From: Rhodopirellula sp.
GTDB lineage: Bacteria > Planctomycetota > Planctomycetia > Pirellulales > Pirellulaceae
Direction: 5' to 3'
DNA: 9,154 bases
Assembly: GCA_002712845.1 (NCBI GenBank)
Contig: PAUV01000025.1
Coordinates: forward strand, 10,664-19,817
Shown: positions 1 through 7,712 of the stretch, in pieces
Numbering within the stretch: position 1 is the stretch's first letter
How the letters are laid out: each line of letters starts with the position of its first letter
Translations under genes and position numbers: made by a program
Notes under the pieces: model-generated
Databases searched by the model: none
Told to the model about the DNA's origin: nothing
The model's input: the letters and a program-made list of their open reading frames with translations, nothing else

Positions 1-1277
1 CTTCCATAATCGAATCCTCCCTTCACACCTCCCCCCGCCATCCACATTGAAAACACGTCCGGGTAGTGATCGCGCCCAAGCACAGCACTCTTTGCCGTGC
101 GTCCTTCCCGAAATGGGGTTCGGCCAAATTCTCCACCCCAAACAACAAGCGTGTCCTTCAGCATGTCACGTTGCTTGAGGTCTTTGATCAAGGCAGCAAT
201 CGGCTTGTCCATCGTGGCACATTTATTGGTCAAGCCCTCGGTCAGACCCTCCTGTTTTCCAGTTCCATGAAAATCCCAGCCCCAGTCAAACAACTGGACA
301 AACCGAACCCCTGACTCGACCAATCGCCTCGCCAGCAAACAGTTATTAGCAAGGCTGGAACCACCTACTTTCGCCCCATATTGATCAAGAGTCTGCTGGG
401 ACTCTTGTGAAATATCCATCACCTCCGGAACAGCAGTTTGCATGCGAAACGCCAATTCATACTGTGAAATTCGTGTCAACGTTTCGGGGTGTCCCAGTTC
501 GTTGGCCTGAATTTCGTTGAGGTCTTTAAGTGCATCAAGGCTCAAGCGTCGCATGCTGCGATCCATGCCTTGCGGATTTGAGGCGTAAAGAACTGGATCA
601 CCTTTGGATCTGCACTGCACTCCTTGGTACACCGAAGGCAGAAAGCCACTGCCAAACGAATTTTTTCCACCATTGGGTTGCACACCACTTGAAATCAGCA
701 CCACAAAACCTGGCAAGTTCTCATTCTCGCTTCCCAGACCATAAGTGACCCAGGACCCAATGGACGGCCTTCCCGAACGTGGCGACCCGGTATAGACAAG
801 CAATTCGGCGGGCGCGTGATTGAATTGATCTGTGTGCATTGAATGGACCACACACATTTCATCTGCGATCTCATGAAAATTCGGAATGGCATCCGACATC
901 CACATTCCTGATTCGCCCACTTGCGACCACTTTCTTGGTGACCCCATCAGCTTGGGAACTCCCGAAGTGAATGCAAATTTGCGGCCCGCGAGAAACTGAT
1001 CAGGGCAGTCCTCAGCGTTTCGTTTCACCAGCTCAGGCTTGCGATCGAACAGATCCAGGTTTGGTGGCGATCCAGTCATGTGAAGATAAATCACACGCTT
1101 CGCCTTTGCCGGAAAATGTGGCTGCTGTGGCGCCAGTGGATTTGCAGCAGTTCTTTCAGCACCATTACCTTCCCCAGCCAACAGACTGTTTAAGGCAATC
1201 CCCCCCAGGCCTGCTGCGGACTGTTGAAAAAAGTGTCGACGAGTCTGTTGCTGAAAATGCTCGAGGGATCGGTTCAT
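1..1277 (-). CDS. DUF1501 family exported protein (3' end outside the window)
   Basis: I translated the minus strand from ATG at 1277 to the left edge. It gives 425 uninterrupted codons with no stop, so the gene is intact here and runs off the window; family members are usually somewhat longer, so a few tens of residues are probably missing. Residues 12-18 read TRRHFFQ followed by a small-residue stretch (SAAGLGGIAL), a Tat-like signal. Family landmarks are visible: KRVIYLHMTGSPP near 60-72, DQFNHAPAE near 150-158, the DWGWDFHG block at 331-338, GGEFGRTP at 381-388 and GRDHYPD at 401-407. DUF1501 belongs to the alkaline-phosphatase/sulfatase-like fold group and the His/Asp blocks could bind metal, but no substrate is established. 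The start lies 52 bases after the stop of the PSCyt gene on the same strand, the standard planctomycete two-gene arrangement, implying co-transcription and joint function outside the cytoplasm. No Shine-Dalgarno is evident before the ATG. Family assignment is firm; the reaction is unknown. Confidence 0.93.
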   Translation of the reverse strand, partial: MNRSLEHFQQQTRRHFFQQSAAGLGGIALNSLLAGEGNGAERTAANPLAPQQPHFPAKAKRVIYLHMTGSPPNLDLFDRKPELVKRNAEDCPDQFLAGRKFAFTSGVPKLMGSPRKWSQVGESGMWMSDAIPNFHEIADEMCVVHSMHTDQFNHAPAELLVYTGSPRSGRPSIGSWVTYGLGSENENLPGFVVLISSGVQPNGGKNSFGSGFLPSVYQGVQCRSKGDPVLYASNPQGMDRSMRRLSLDALKDLNEIQANELGHPETLTRISQYELAFRMQTAVPEVMDISQESQQTLDQYGAKVGGSSLANNCLLARRLVESGVRFVQLFDWGWDFHGTGKQEGLTEGLTNKCATMDKPIAALIKDLKQRDMLKDTLVVWGGEFGRTPFREGRTAKSAVLGRDHYPDVFSMWMAGGGVKGGFDYG

Positions 1278-1329
1278 GACTGTATAGAAAGATGGTTGTG
1301 AGAATTGAGGAAAGAAACCAGAGGCAGCG

Positions 1330-4300
1330 TTAACGTTTCATAAACATCTCATCGAGATTCAAAATTACATTGCCCACAACTGTCCAAGTCGCGAACTCGA
1401 TCGCCTTTCCACCTTCCGGTAATGGCCCGAGTGGCACTGTTGCCATCTGTACTGCCTGCTCTGGTTGTCCTTCGAATCCCTTGGCAACAACACGAGACAA
1501 TTCGGTGATTCGTTTCACTTCCGCTTCGGAAGGCTCACGAAGCAGGCACTGCCGGAATGCATACTGTATTCGTCCTGCCGGATCCGCACCTTGTGCAACC
1601 ATTAATCTTGCCAGCGACTGAGCAGCTTCAACGTAAACAGGATCGTTTAAAGTCACCAAAGCTTGCAGTGGTGTATTGGTACGAATACGCCGCACGGTGC
1701 ACACTTCGCGATTCGGCGCGTCAAACTGAGCCATCGAGGGATACGGGCTTGAACGACGCCAAGAAGTGTAGATACCGCGCCGATAACGATTCTCTCCGCT
1801 GCTTGCTTTCCAGTCGGTCGCTGACCCGAAAGCTGCCTTGAGCCCTAAAGACGGTTGCGGTGGTTTGACCGGTGGTCCATACATGCGGTCGCTTAGCAGG
1901 CCACTGACAAACAATGCCTGGTCCCGCACCATTTCCGCAGAAACTCGAAACCTTGGCCCCCTCGCATAAAACCGATTCGCCGGATCAGCAAGACGCAACT
2001 CCTCACTGGAAAAGGAACTCTGACGATACGTTGCTGATGTCACCAGGACGGTCAGGAGATGCTTCAAATCCCATCCTCCTTCCTGCAACTCAACTGCCAG
2101 CCAATCAAGTAACTTTGGATGGGATGGCAACTCGCCCTGTGACCCAAACTCCTCACTTGTCTGGACGATTCCCACGCCAAAAATCTCTTCCCAATGGCGA
2201 TTCGCAATTACGCGTGCAGTAAGGGGATTCTCATCATCGACCAACCACTTCGCTAACGCCAAGCGATCCGGTTTGACACCTTCGGGCAACCCGTGAAAGA
2301 CCTCAGGTGTACCTTCTTCAACAACTGCTCCAGTGTTTTGATAATTACCACGAATCTGAACACGTGTTTCGCGTCTCGCTGAATCTGCCAACTGCCCCAT
2401 CACAGGGACTGTGGTCGCAGGTTTGATGGCTTCCAAACTCGCTTTGGCTTTGCTCAATGCATCTCTTTGAGTCTTCAGCAACGGTGCGATACCGCGATGG
2501 TAACGAGACAAACGCTTCAGTTCGTCATCACTAAGTTTCTGTTTTTCCTGCCAACGCCTGACCAGGTTCAGGATCTCCAATGGAACTGCAGCGATTTCCG
2601 AGAGTCCCTTGTCTGAAGTCATCGAGATACGAAACTGATCCAACAGATGCTTCGGGTGCACAGAGGCCTGTTCGATTGTCACGATCAGATCAACATCTTC
2701 CAACGACACTGCCCGACTGGGCAAGATAGTAAGCGTGTGCGGACGTCCCTGTTGTGGCGAAATTGCCCACCCATTCTTATTGTCCTGCAGAGCTGCTGCT
2801 GCAGGAAAACCGTTCTGTTCGTGATCGGCAAACGCAACAGTCAAGGGAATGACTGATGGACCACCTGTGTTGAATTCCGAACTGGGTGATGGGACATTCA
2901 TGGGAACCTCTTCCCAGACAACATCACGGTTACCATTCAACAGAGAAACCCGATATCCCTTCAACCGTTGTTGAATTGCAGGAGTCCCATCCGTGCGATT
3001 CCAAATCGCAACACGCTCGATCGGTTTCACCTCTCCCAAATCAAGTTCGATCCACGGATTCTGTTCGATTTTCGTATGGCTCACTGAACGGTTGTTAAAA
3101 ACCCCGTCAGTCTTCCCATCATTTGCAAATTCATTCTTCCCACCAAAGTCCTCAGAACTCGCTGTAACAGTGCCTGAAAGCGCCACGTTCTTTCCCTCGA
3201 CAAACGCTTGTATCTCAGCCAGGTGAATCATTTTCCCTGAGCCCGGCAGATCAACTCGAATGTACTGTGCATCGATCGCAGCTTTGGATTTTTTCTGTAA
3301 CGTCGCCTTCACATTGGAGACAACAAAGTTGTCCGTCTGAGCTGCCGGCAACTCCAAACGCAGACCAACGAGATCGACATTATCTACCGGAAAAGTCAAC
3401 TCATATTGATCTGTATCCGGCTTATCTCCCTCAACAACAATCCATCCATCTTTGACTGCCAACCTACGATCATTTGCTGACATAGCCGACGGCTGCAGCG
3501 TTGTCCACGTCGCATCCGTTTTCAAACCGGACAGCCATTTCCTTTCGGCCTCTTGCAATTCAGGCGTGTCGGTTTCGATGATTTGCTGCAACGACGCTAT
3601 TTTTTCGGACAGTGACTGTTTTTCCAGATTCTGCTCATCAGTCCAAACGCTGATGATTGGACTTTCGTTTCGACGATCTGCGTCTTGAGTGCTGTTAAAA
3701 AACGAAAAGAGTTTGAAGTACTCTTCCTGAGTGATGGGATCATACTTGTGAGTGTGGCACTGTGCGCACGCGATAGTGGTTCCCATCCACACCGCCATCG
3801 TGGTATTCACGCGGTCAACGACCGCCACGTTCCGAAACTCTTCATCATTTGTTCCACCTTCGTTATTTGTCAGCGTGTTGCGATGGAAGGCTGTTGCGAT
3901 CAACTGTTCCTGCGTTGGATTTTGCAGCAGATCGCCTGCAATTTGTTCGATGGTGAATTGATCAAAAGACTTATTGTCATTCAGTGACTTAATCACGTAG
4001 TCACGGAAAGCCCAAATGGTTCGAGGAGGATCATCAGCGTAGCCCGCGGAATCAGCGTAGCGAGCAAGGTCAAGCCAGACTCTCGCCCAGCGTTCACCGA
4101 AAGCTGGCTTTTGCAATAGACGATGAACATATTGTTCGTATGCATTATCTGAATCGTCCTGCACGAAAGCCTTTGCTTCTTCCCACGTGGGCGGTAATCC
4201 AATCAGATCCAGCGAGGCCCGCCTTGCCAGTGTCCATCTGTCAGCTTCAGGTGAAGGCCGGAGCCCACGTGATTCCAGTTCAGCAAGGACAAAGTAGTCG

Positions 4301-4776
4301 ACTGAGTTACGCGGCCACTGCTTCAACTGCACTGCGGGCATGGGAGCGCGGACTGGTTTTGCATAGGCCCAATGCCTGTCATAGCTTCCACCCTCAGCAA
4401 TCCAGCGACGAACAAGTTCGACCTCTTGGGGTTCCAAACGCCTACCTTTTCCTTCAGGCGGCATCTTTAACTCTTCATCGTCCGTGGTAAGCCGATGAAG
4501 CAGTTCGCTGGCATCAGGATCCCCCGGCGCAATCGCGGCGTATCCGCCCAAATCCAATCTCGAACCATCCTCGGTATCGAGCCGCAATCCGGCTGCCCGT
4601 TCATCTTCATCCGGTCCATGGCATGTCAAACAGTTGTTCGAAATCAATGGTCGGATCTGGGTATTGAAATCCACATCTTTGGCCACAACGCTGTTCAATC
4701 CTGTGATCGTCAGCAAGACGATCAAGAACGGAAACAATCGTGTGCTGGTGTAACAACACTGAAAAAACAGTTTCAT
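1330..4776 (-). CDS. PSCyt1-DUF1549-discoidin-DUF1553 planctomycete cytochrome-like exported protein
   Basis: A protein of 1148 residues if started at ATG 4776. The frame continues upstream to a TTG at 4794 (six more residues), but the ATG gives a better Sec signal: MKLFF, hydrophobic core about 15-27, likely cleavage after VVA at 32. No Shine-Dalgarno decides between them. Domains in order, numbered from the ATG: PSCyt1 about 35-130 with a c-type haem motif CLTCH (49-53) and the LRLDT block; PSCyt2/DUF1549 about 156-365 with SLDLIGLPP, ERWARVWLDLARYADS and a second CXXCH, CAQCH (337-341); a beta-rich jelly-roll-like region about 420-715 into which an F5/8 type C (discoidin) domain is inserted at about 505-625 (TASSEDF, PWIELDLGEVKPIERVAIWNR); then PSD1/DUF1553 about 830-1095 (NPLTARVIANRHW, FRVSAEMVRDQAL, RIRTNTPLQALVTLNDP), with the typical tail GNVILNLDEMFMKR. 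The CXXCH motifs imply electron transfer and the discoidin domain implies carbohydrate or surface binding; the substrate is unknown. It is the first gene of a probable operon with DUF1501. Confidence 0.95.
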   Translation of the reverse strand: MKLFFQCCYTSTRLFPFLIVLLTITGLNSVVAKDVDFNTQIRPLISNNCLTCHGPDEDERAAGLRLDTEDGSRLDLGGYAAIAPGDPDASELLHRLTTDDEELKMPPEGKGRRLEPQEVELVRRWIAEGGSYDRHWAYAKPVRAPMPAVQLKQWPRNSVDYFVLAELESRGLRPSPEADRWTLARRASLDLIGLPPTWEEAKAFVQDDSDNAYEQYVHRLLQKPAFGERWARVWLDLARYADSAGYADDPPRTIWAFRDYVIKSLNDNKSFDQFTIEQIAGDLLQNPTQEQLIATAFHRNTLTNNEGGTNDEEFRNVAVVDRVNTTMAVWMGTTIACAQCHTHKYDPITQEEYFKLFSFFNSTQDADRRNESPIISVWTDEQNLEKQSLSEKIASLQQIIETDTPELQEAERKWLSGLKTDATWTTLQPSAMSANDRRLAVKDGWIVVEGDKPDTDQYELTFPVDNVDLVGLRLELPAAQTDNFVVSNVKATLQKKSKAAIDAQYIRVDLPGSGKMIHLAEIQAFVEGKNVALSGTVTASSEDFGGKNEFANDGKTDGVFNNRSVSHTKIEQNPWIELDLGEVKPIERVAIWNRTDGTPAIQQRLKGYRVSLLNGNRDVVWEEVPMNVPSPSSEFNTGGPSVIPLTVAFADHEQNGFPAAAALQDNKNGWAISPQQGRPHTLTILPSRAVSLEDVDLIVTIEQASVHPKHLLDQFRISMTSDKGLSEIAAVPLEILNLVRRWQEKQKLSDDELKRLSRYHRGIAPLLKTQRDALSKAKASLEAIKPATTVPVMGQLADSARRETRVQIRGNYQNTGAVVEEGTPEVFHGLPEGVKPDRLALAKWLVDDENPLTARVIANRHWEEIFGVGIVQTSEEFGSQGELPSHPKLLDWLAVELQEGGWDLKHLLTVLVTSATYRQSSFSSEELRLADPANRFYARGPRFRVSAEMVRDQALFVSGLLSDRMYGPPVKPPQPSLGLKAAFGSATDWKASSGENRYRRGIYTSWRRSSPYPSMAQFDAPNREVCTVRRIRTNTPLQALVTLNDPVYVEAAQSLARLMVAQGADPAGRIQYAFRQCLLREPSEAEVKRITELSRVVAKGFEGQPEQAVQMATVPLGPLPEGGKAIEFATWTVVGNVILNLDEMFMKR

Positions 4777-5023
4777 GGATCTGCGTTGCGTCAAAACAGA
4801 GGAGTGAAAGAGCTTGGTGGTGAGTGGCTCACGAATACGTTGTGCATCCGGGTAATGGTACGTTCAAAATCTGGAGACTGATTGTTCCAGCAGTCCGGAT
4901 GTCGCAGCGGTGCATCGCCAACACAGAATGCGTATGGTGGGGGGAACCGAATTCCCTCCGTACAGTTTAACAGAGATTTACGCATGAGCCGGTATTTGCC
5001 TTAATACTCGTGGGCTCCAATGC

Positions 5024-5043
5024 TGAGCAGACGATTCTGCTCA
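5024..5043. repeat. Perfect 8-bp hairpin with tetraloop
   Basis: TGAGCAGA (5024-5031) pairs with TCTGCTCA (5036-5043) around a 4-base loop, CGAT. On the plus strand it is followed directly by TTTTC, a short T-run that would suit a terminator reading rightward, yet no plus-strand gene lies upstream. On the minus strand the stem is preceded by AAAA and followed by no T-run. It could be a bidirectional terminator half or part of a structured leader RNA for the PSCyt operon. Confidence 0.55.
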
Positions 5044-5086
5044 TTTTCGGGCGTTGACGCTAAGAATGATGCTCCAATTTGGTCCC

Positions 5087-5115
5087 GGCCTCTCTTAGAA
5101 AAGAGGCCTTATTTT
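5087..5115 (+). terminator. Terminator-like hairpin with T-rich tail (plus-strand polarity)
   Basis: GGCCTCT (5087-5093) pairs with AGAGGCC (5102-5108) across an 8-base loop. TTATTTT follows at 5109-5115. The GC-rich stem plus T-rich tail is the shape of a rho-independent terminator, but it points rightward, opposite to uup and PSCyt. No plus-strand gene feeding it is visible. The stem is only 7 bp, so this is a moderate call. It may instead limit antisense transcription into uup or be part of a small RNA. Confidence 0.4.
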
Positions 5116-5138
5116 GGACAAATGCTGCATCGCCGCAG

Positions 5139-5170
5139 GCAATTCACATCATCTCCTCGTGGTGAATTGC
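5139..5170. repeat. Perfect 9-bp inverted repeat
   Basis: GCAATTCAC (5139-5147) and GTGAATTGC (5162-5170) are exact reverse complements around a 14-base spacer. There is no T-run on either side, so it is not a canonical terminator. Its position, 45 bases beyond the uup stop on the uup strand, would suit an mRNA 3'-end stabilising hairpin or, as DNA, a two-fold operator. I cannot tell which. Confidence 0.5.
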
Positions 5171-5174
5171 AGGC

Positions 5175-5203
5175 CGAGTGTTCGTAGATGACGAAAACAC
5201 TCG
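5175..5203 (-). terminator. Inverted repeat immediately after the uup stop, possible terminator
   Basis: CGAGTGTT (5175-5182) pairs with AACACTCG (5196-5203). CG (5183-5184) with CG (5192-5193) can add two pairs past an AA bulge. In uup orientation the stem begins about 11 bases after the TGA, the place expected for a terminator. No T-tract follows on the minus strand (GGCCTG comes next), so an intrinsic terminator is doubtful. A 3'-end protecting hairpin is equally likely. Confidence 0.35.
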
Positions 5204-5214
5204 ACTTTCCTCGA

Positions 5215-7011
5215 TCAGGAATCAAGTTTTTCCCAGAGTGAATAAGCTTCCGACAGCTCACTTTCCAACTGCTTCAACTGGGCTGCTTCTGCTGCGATCG
5301 CGTCAGCCGGTTTTTGATAATAGTCTGTCGCGGCCATGGCTTCATGAAGTGCCGCAATCGCAAGTTCCATCTTCTCGATTTTCCTTGGCAACTGCTCTAG
5401 TTCGCGTTTCTGCTTGTAAGAGAGTTTTTTAATTTCTGCGGGAGCTGCCTTTACTTTCTCACTTTTTATTTTGTCATTTTCAGGCTTCGCTGCCTCTAAT
5501 TTATCCGCGACTTTTCTGGCAACCGCAGCCCTCCACTCGTCATAGCCTCCGGCATATTCATGAACCCCACCTTCCTCGAAGACGATAGTGCTCGTTACCA
5601 CGTTGTTGAGAAATGTACGGTCGTGGCTAACCATCAGCAAAGTTCCATTGAAATCAGTCAACTGCTCCTCAAGTAGCTCCAGCGTTTCACTGTCCAAATC
5701 ATTGGTAGGCTCGTCGAGAACAATCACATTCGCAGGCTTCGTCATCAGTCGTGCCAGCAAAGCTCGATTCCTCTCTCCACCTGAAAGGAACCTTACCTCA
5801 GTGCGTGCTCTTTCGGGTGTAAACAGAAAGTCCTGAAGATACCCCATGATGTGCTTTGTCTTATCACCAATCTGTATTTTATCGCTTCCATCACCAACGT
5901 TCTCAACAACGGTCTTGTCGGGATCAAGCGTATCACGCAACTGATCGAAATAGGCAATTTGCAAATTGGTGCCCATTCGCACACGCCCTTCGTGTGGTTC
6001 GAGTTGCCCCAGCAGCAACTTCAGCAACGTTGTCTTTCCTGCGCCATTGGGCCCGATGATCCCTACTTTGTCACCCCGCATCAACATGGTGGTGAAATCC
6101 TCAAGGATCTTGTGTTCTCCATACCCGAATGAGATTTCCTTGACATCCGTAACAAGTGCTCCGGTTCGTTCTGCTTGCTGCAGTCTCATCTTCGCCTTGC
6201 CCTCACCTTGCCGACGATTGGATCTTTCCACTCGCATCGCCTTTAAGGCCCGAACACGTCCTTCATTCCGTGTACGCCGTGCTTTGATACCTTGGCGAAT
6301 CCAGACCTCTTCTTCGGCTAGTCGCTTATCAAAAAGCGCATTTTGCTTTTCCTCTGCTGCAATGGCTGCCTCTTTTCTTTTTAGAAATGTGGAGTAGTCA
6401 CAGGACCAATCAAAAAGTCGCCCTCGGTCAATCTCCCAAATTCGCGTGGCCAAATTTTGCAGAAACGATCGATCGTGCGTCACGAAGATCAATGTGTTCC
6501 TCCACCGCGACAAAAAGTTTTCCAACCAGAGAATGGAGGAGATGTCGAGATGGTTGGTGGGTTCGTCCAGCAGCAAGATATCTGGTTCAGAAGCAATTGC
6601 CCTTGCCAACAGAACACGACGCTTCATGCCGCTAGAAAGCGTCTGAAATTCTATTTCCGGATCCAAGTGCATGCGAGACAAGGTAGAGTCAACGGCATGC
6701 TGGATTTGCCACTGCAACTCTGGATCATCCATGTTTGCCTGGCCTGCTGTCACAATGTCGTGCACCGTGCCCTCAAGATCGCGTGGCACATCCTGAGTCA
6801 GACGGGCAATTTTCGCTCCCGGGCTAACATGAATGCCGCCGGAATCCGGCTGCATTTTGCCATCCAGCAATCTCATTAGAGTCGTCTTACCAGCTCCGTT
6901 ACGGCCCAGCAGGCCAATACGTTGACCTGATTCAATCGTCGCAGAGACGCCATCCAGAAGTGAAGGACCGCGAAACCCAATGGAAAGATCGTCGATGGAA
7001 ACGAGTGGCAT
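5215..7011 (-). CDS. uup: ABC-F family ATPase Uup
   Basis: A 598-residue soluble protein with two ABC domains in tandem and no membrane segment, the ABC-F plan. Domain 1: Walker A GRNGAGKT (36-43), signature LSSGMKRR (125-132), Walker B ILLLDEPTNHLD (145-156), switch THD (178-180). Domain 2: Walker A GPNGAGKT (320-327), signature LSGGERNR (409-416), Walker B VIVLDEPTNDLD (429-440), SHD (462-464). The charged linker at about 232-263, including EEEVWIRQGIKARRTRNEGR, is the hallmark that separates Uup from EttA, YheS and YbiT. The C-terminal 70 residues (KQKRELEQLPRKIEKME, then a Glu/Leu/Ala-rich helix) form the coiled-coil domain known in Uup to bind nucleic acid. Family knowledge: ABC-F proteins act on ribosomes, and Uup also affects branched DNA intermediates and transposon precise excision. 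The domain 1 signature has Ser in place of the first Gly of LSGG. ATG 7011 is the natural start, since the first beta strand follows at once. It lies 87 bases downstream of the DUF1559 remnant on the same strand. Confidence 0.95.
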   Translation of the reverse strand: MPLVSIDDLSIGFRGPSLLDGVSATIESGQRIGLLGRNGAGKTTLMRLLDGKMQPDSGGIHVSPGAKIARLTQDVPRDLEGTVHDIVTAGQANMDDPELQWQIQHAVDSTLSRMHLDPEIEFQTLSSGMKRRVLLARAIASEPDILLLDEPTNHLDISSILWLENFLSRWRNTLIFVTHDRSFLQNLATRIWEIDRGRLFDWSCDYSTFLKRKEAAIAAEEKQNALFDKRLAEEEVWIRQGIKARRTRNEGRVRALKAMRVERSNRRQGEGKAKMRLQQAERTGALVTDVKEISFGYGEHKILEDFTTMLMRGDKVGIIGPNGAGKTTLLKLLLGQLEPHEGRVRMGTNLQIAYFDQLRDTLDPDKTVVENVGDGSDKIQIGDKTKHIMGYLQDFLFTPERARTEVRFLSGGERNRALLARLMTKPANVIVLDEPTNDLDSETLELLEEQLTDFNGTLLMVSHDRTFLNNVVTSTIVFEEGGVHEYAGGYDEWRAAVARKVADKLEAAKPENDKIKSEKVKAAPAEIKKLSYKQKRELEQLPRKIEKMELAIAALHEAMAATDYYQKPADAIAAEAAQLKQLESELSEAYSLWEKLDS

Positions 7012-7012
7012 A

Positions 7013-7057
7013 CTGCTGAACGTCAGGCGGGGAGAGGACAGAAAACAGCGTCAGCAG
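7013..7057. repeat. 7-bp inverted repeat in the uup leader
   Basis: CTGCTGA (7013-7019) is the exact reverse complement of TCAGCAG (7051-7057), with 31 bases between. The first arm ends two bases from the uup start codon on the transcribed strand, so folding would bury the ribosome-binding area. No clear Shine-Dalgarno is seen there. The repeat is short and could be chance. Confidence 0.25.
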
Positions 7058-7098
7058 AACCCAAGAAGGCCATTTGGTCCAGACGGCCAACTACGGGA

Positions 7099-7701
7099 TC
7101 ACCTCGCAAAATCGTCCAGCGGAATCAATTCATGCCCCTTGGCCGTAACCAATGAGGCCATCATATCGATGTCAATCGTCTGCGACAGGAAGCGAACAGC
7201 CCCGTCTGCCAGCACACAGTGAACCCCACCAGAATGGAAAGAATACATTTCGTTATTGTTGGTGCAATTGATAGGGCACGGGCCCGGTGAAGACTTGCCG
7301 TCCTGCGTAAGTCCATGCATTGGGATTGCGTTGCGGGAATCCGCCCATGCGGCTCCCTTGACCACCCCATTGCTGACACCAAAATTGCCACCGCTTGAGG
7401 GACTATTGGGTGGTCCCAAACGTTTCCCCGCCACGTAATAGTCAGGTCGCGTCGTGTCCTCTGCAAACAAAATCGTCTGGGACAGGCCATCAAACGCATC
7501 TCGAAAACCTACCCGCTCCCATACTCTCATCAAAGCGATATAAGAAGACCGTGATCTGATCAGCCCTGCCGTCGCTAACCGAGCCGACACTGCACCCAGT
7601 GGGGCGTAGTCGTTGGATGCAGCCCACCTTCCGTCAGCAACGTGCGTCCGCCCGGTTCCAGACAGCCGCGAAGAAGGACACTCGTAAATCGAACCATATC
7701 C
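7099..7701 (-). pseudogene. DUF1559 protein, N-terminally truncated remnant
   Basis: The minus-strand frame is open from the stop at 7729-7731 to TGA at 7099-7101, and homology-like sequence begins about 7701. The order of landmarks fits the second part of DUF1559: IYECPS (7672-7689), NDYAPLG, FDGLSQTILFAEDTTRPDYY, AAWADSRN, GPCPINCTNNNEMYSFHSGG, LADGAVRFLSQTID and the C-terminal LVTAKGHELIPLDDF. About 200 codons survive. Full members are roughly 300 residues or more and start with a prepilin-type FTLIELLVVIAIIA segment followed by about 90 residues before the CPS motif; none of that is present. Only a GTG at 7590 could start translation in frame, and it would cut into the conserved domain and leave no membrane anchor or export signal. 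The space where the N-terminus should be is occupied by the intact end of the ABC ATPase gene. No stop or frameshift is seen inside the remnant, which suggests recent loss or residual selection. DUF1559 function is unknown; family members look like pseudopilin-type surface proteins. Confidence 0.8.
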
Positions 7702-7712
7702 TCTGTTCGTCT

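Larger units (their letters stand above)
4795..5214. other. 420-base intergenic region between uup and the PSCyt operon
   Basis: No credible gene is present on either strand. A 64-codon minus-strand frame opens at ATG 4985 but overlaps the PSCyt start and has no recognisable character. The half next to uup (5020-5205) holds four perfect inverted repeats, listed separately. The half next to PSCyt (4795-5000) should contain that operon's promoter and leader. I see only a TTGAAC box on the minus strand (about 4862-4867) with a poor CACAAC at 17-base spacing, which is too weak to call. The sequence GCTCCAAT occurs twice (5014-5021 and 5071-5078). Confidence 0.6.

Noticed and set aside
3685..3987. 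100-codon plus-strand frame inside the PSCyt gene, and similar frames such as 4495-4881 and 5966-6397
   Set aside because: They are antisense shadows of strongly conserved minus-strand genes with clear domain motifs.
4791..4985. 64-codon minus-strand frame upstream of the PSCyt gene
   Set aside because: It overlaps the PSCyt start, has no recognisable motif, and its composition looks like translated leader sequence.
7099..7590. Taking GTG 7590 as the true start of a complete 163-residue protein
   Set aside because: Conserved DUF1559 sequence, including the CPS motif, continues upstream of this codon in the same frame, so the GTG lies inside the domain.
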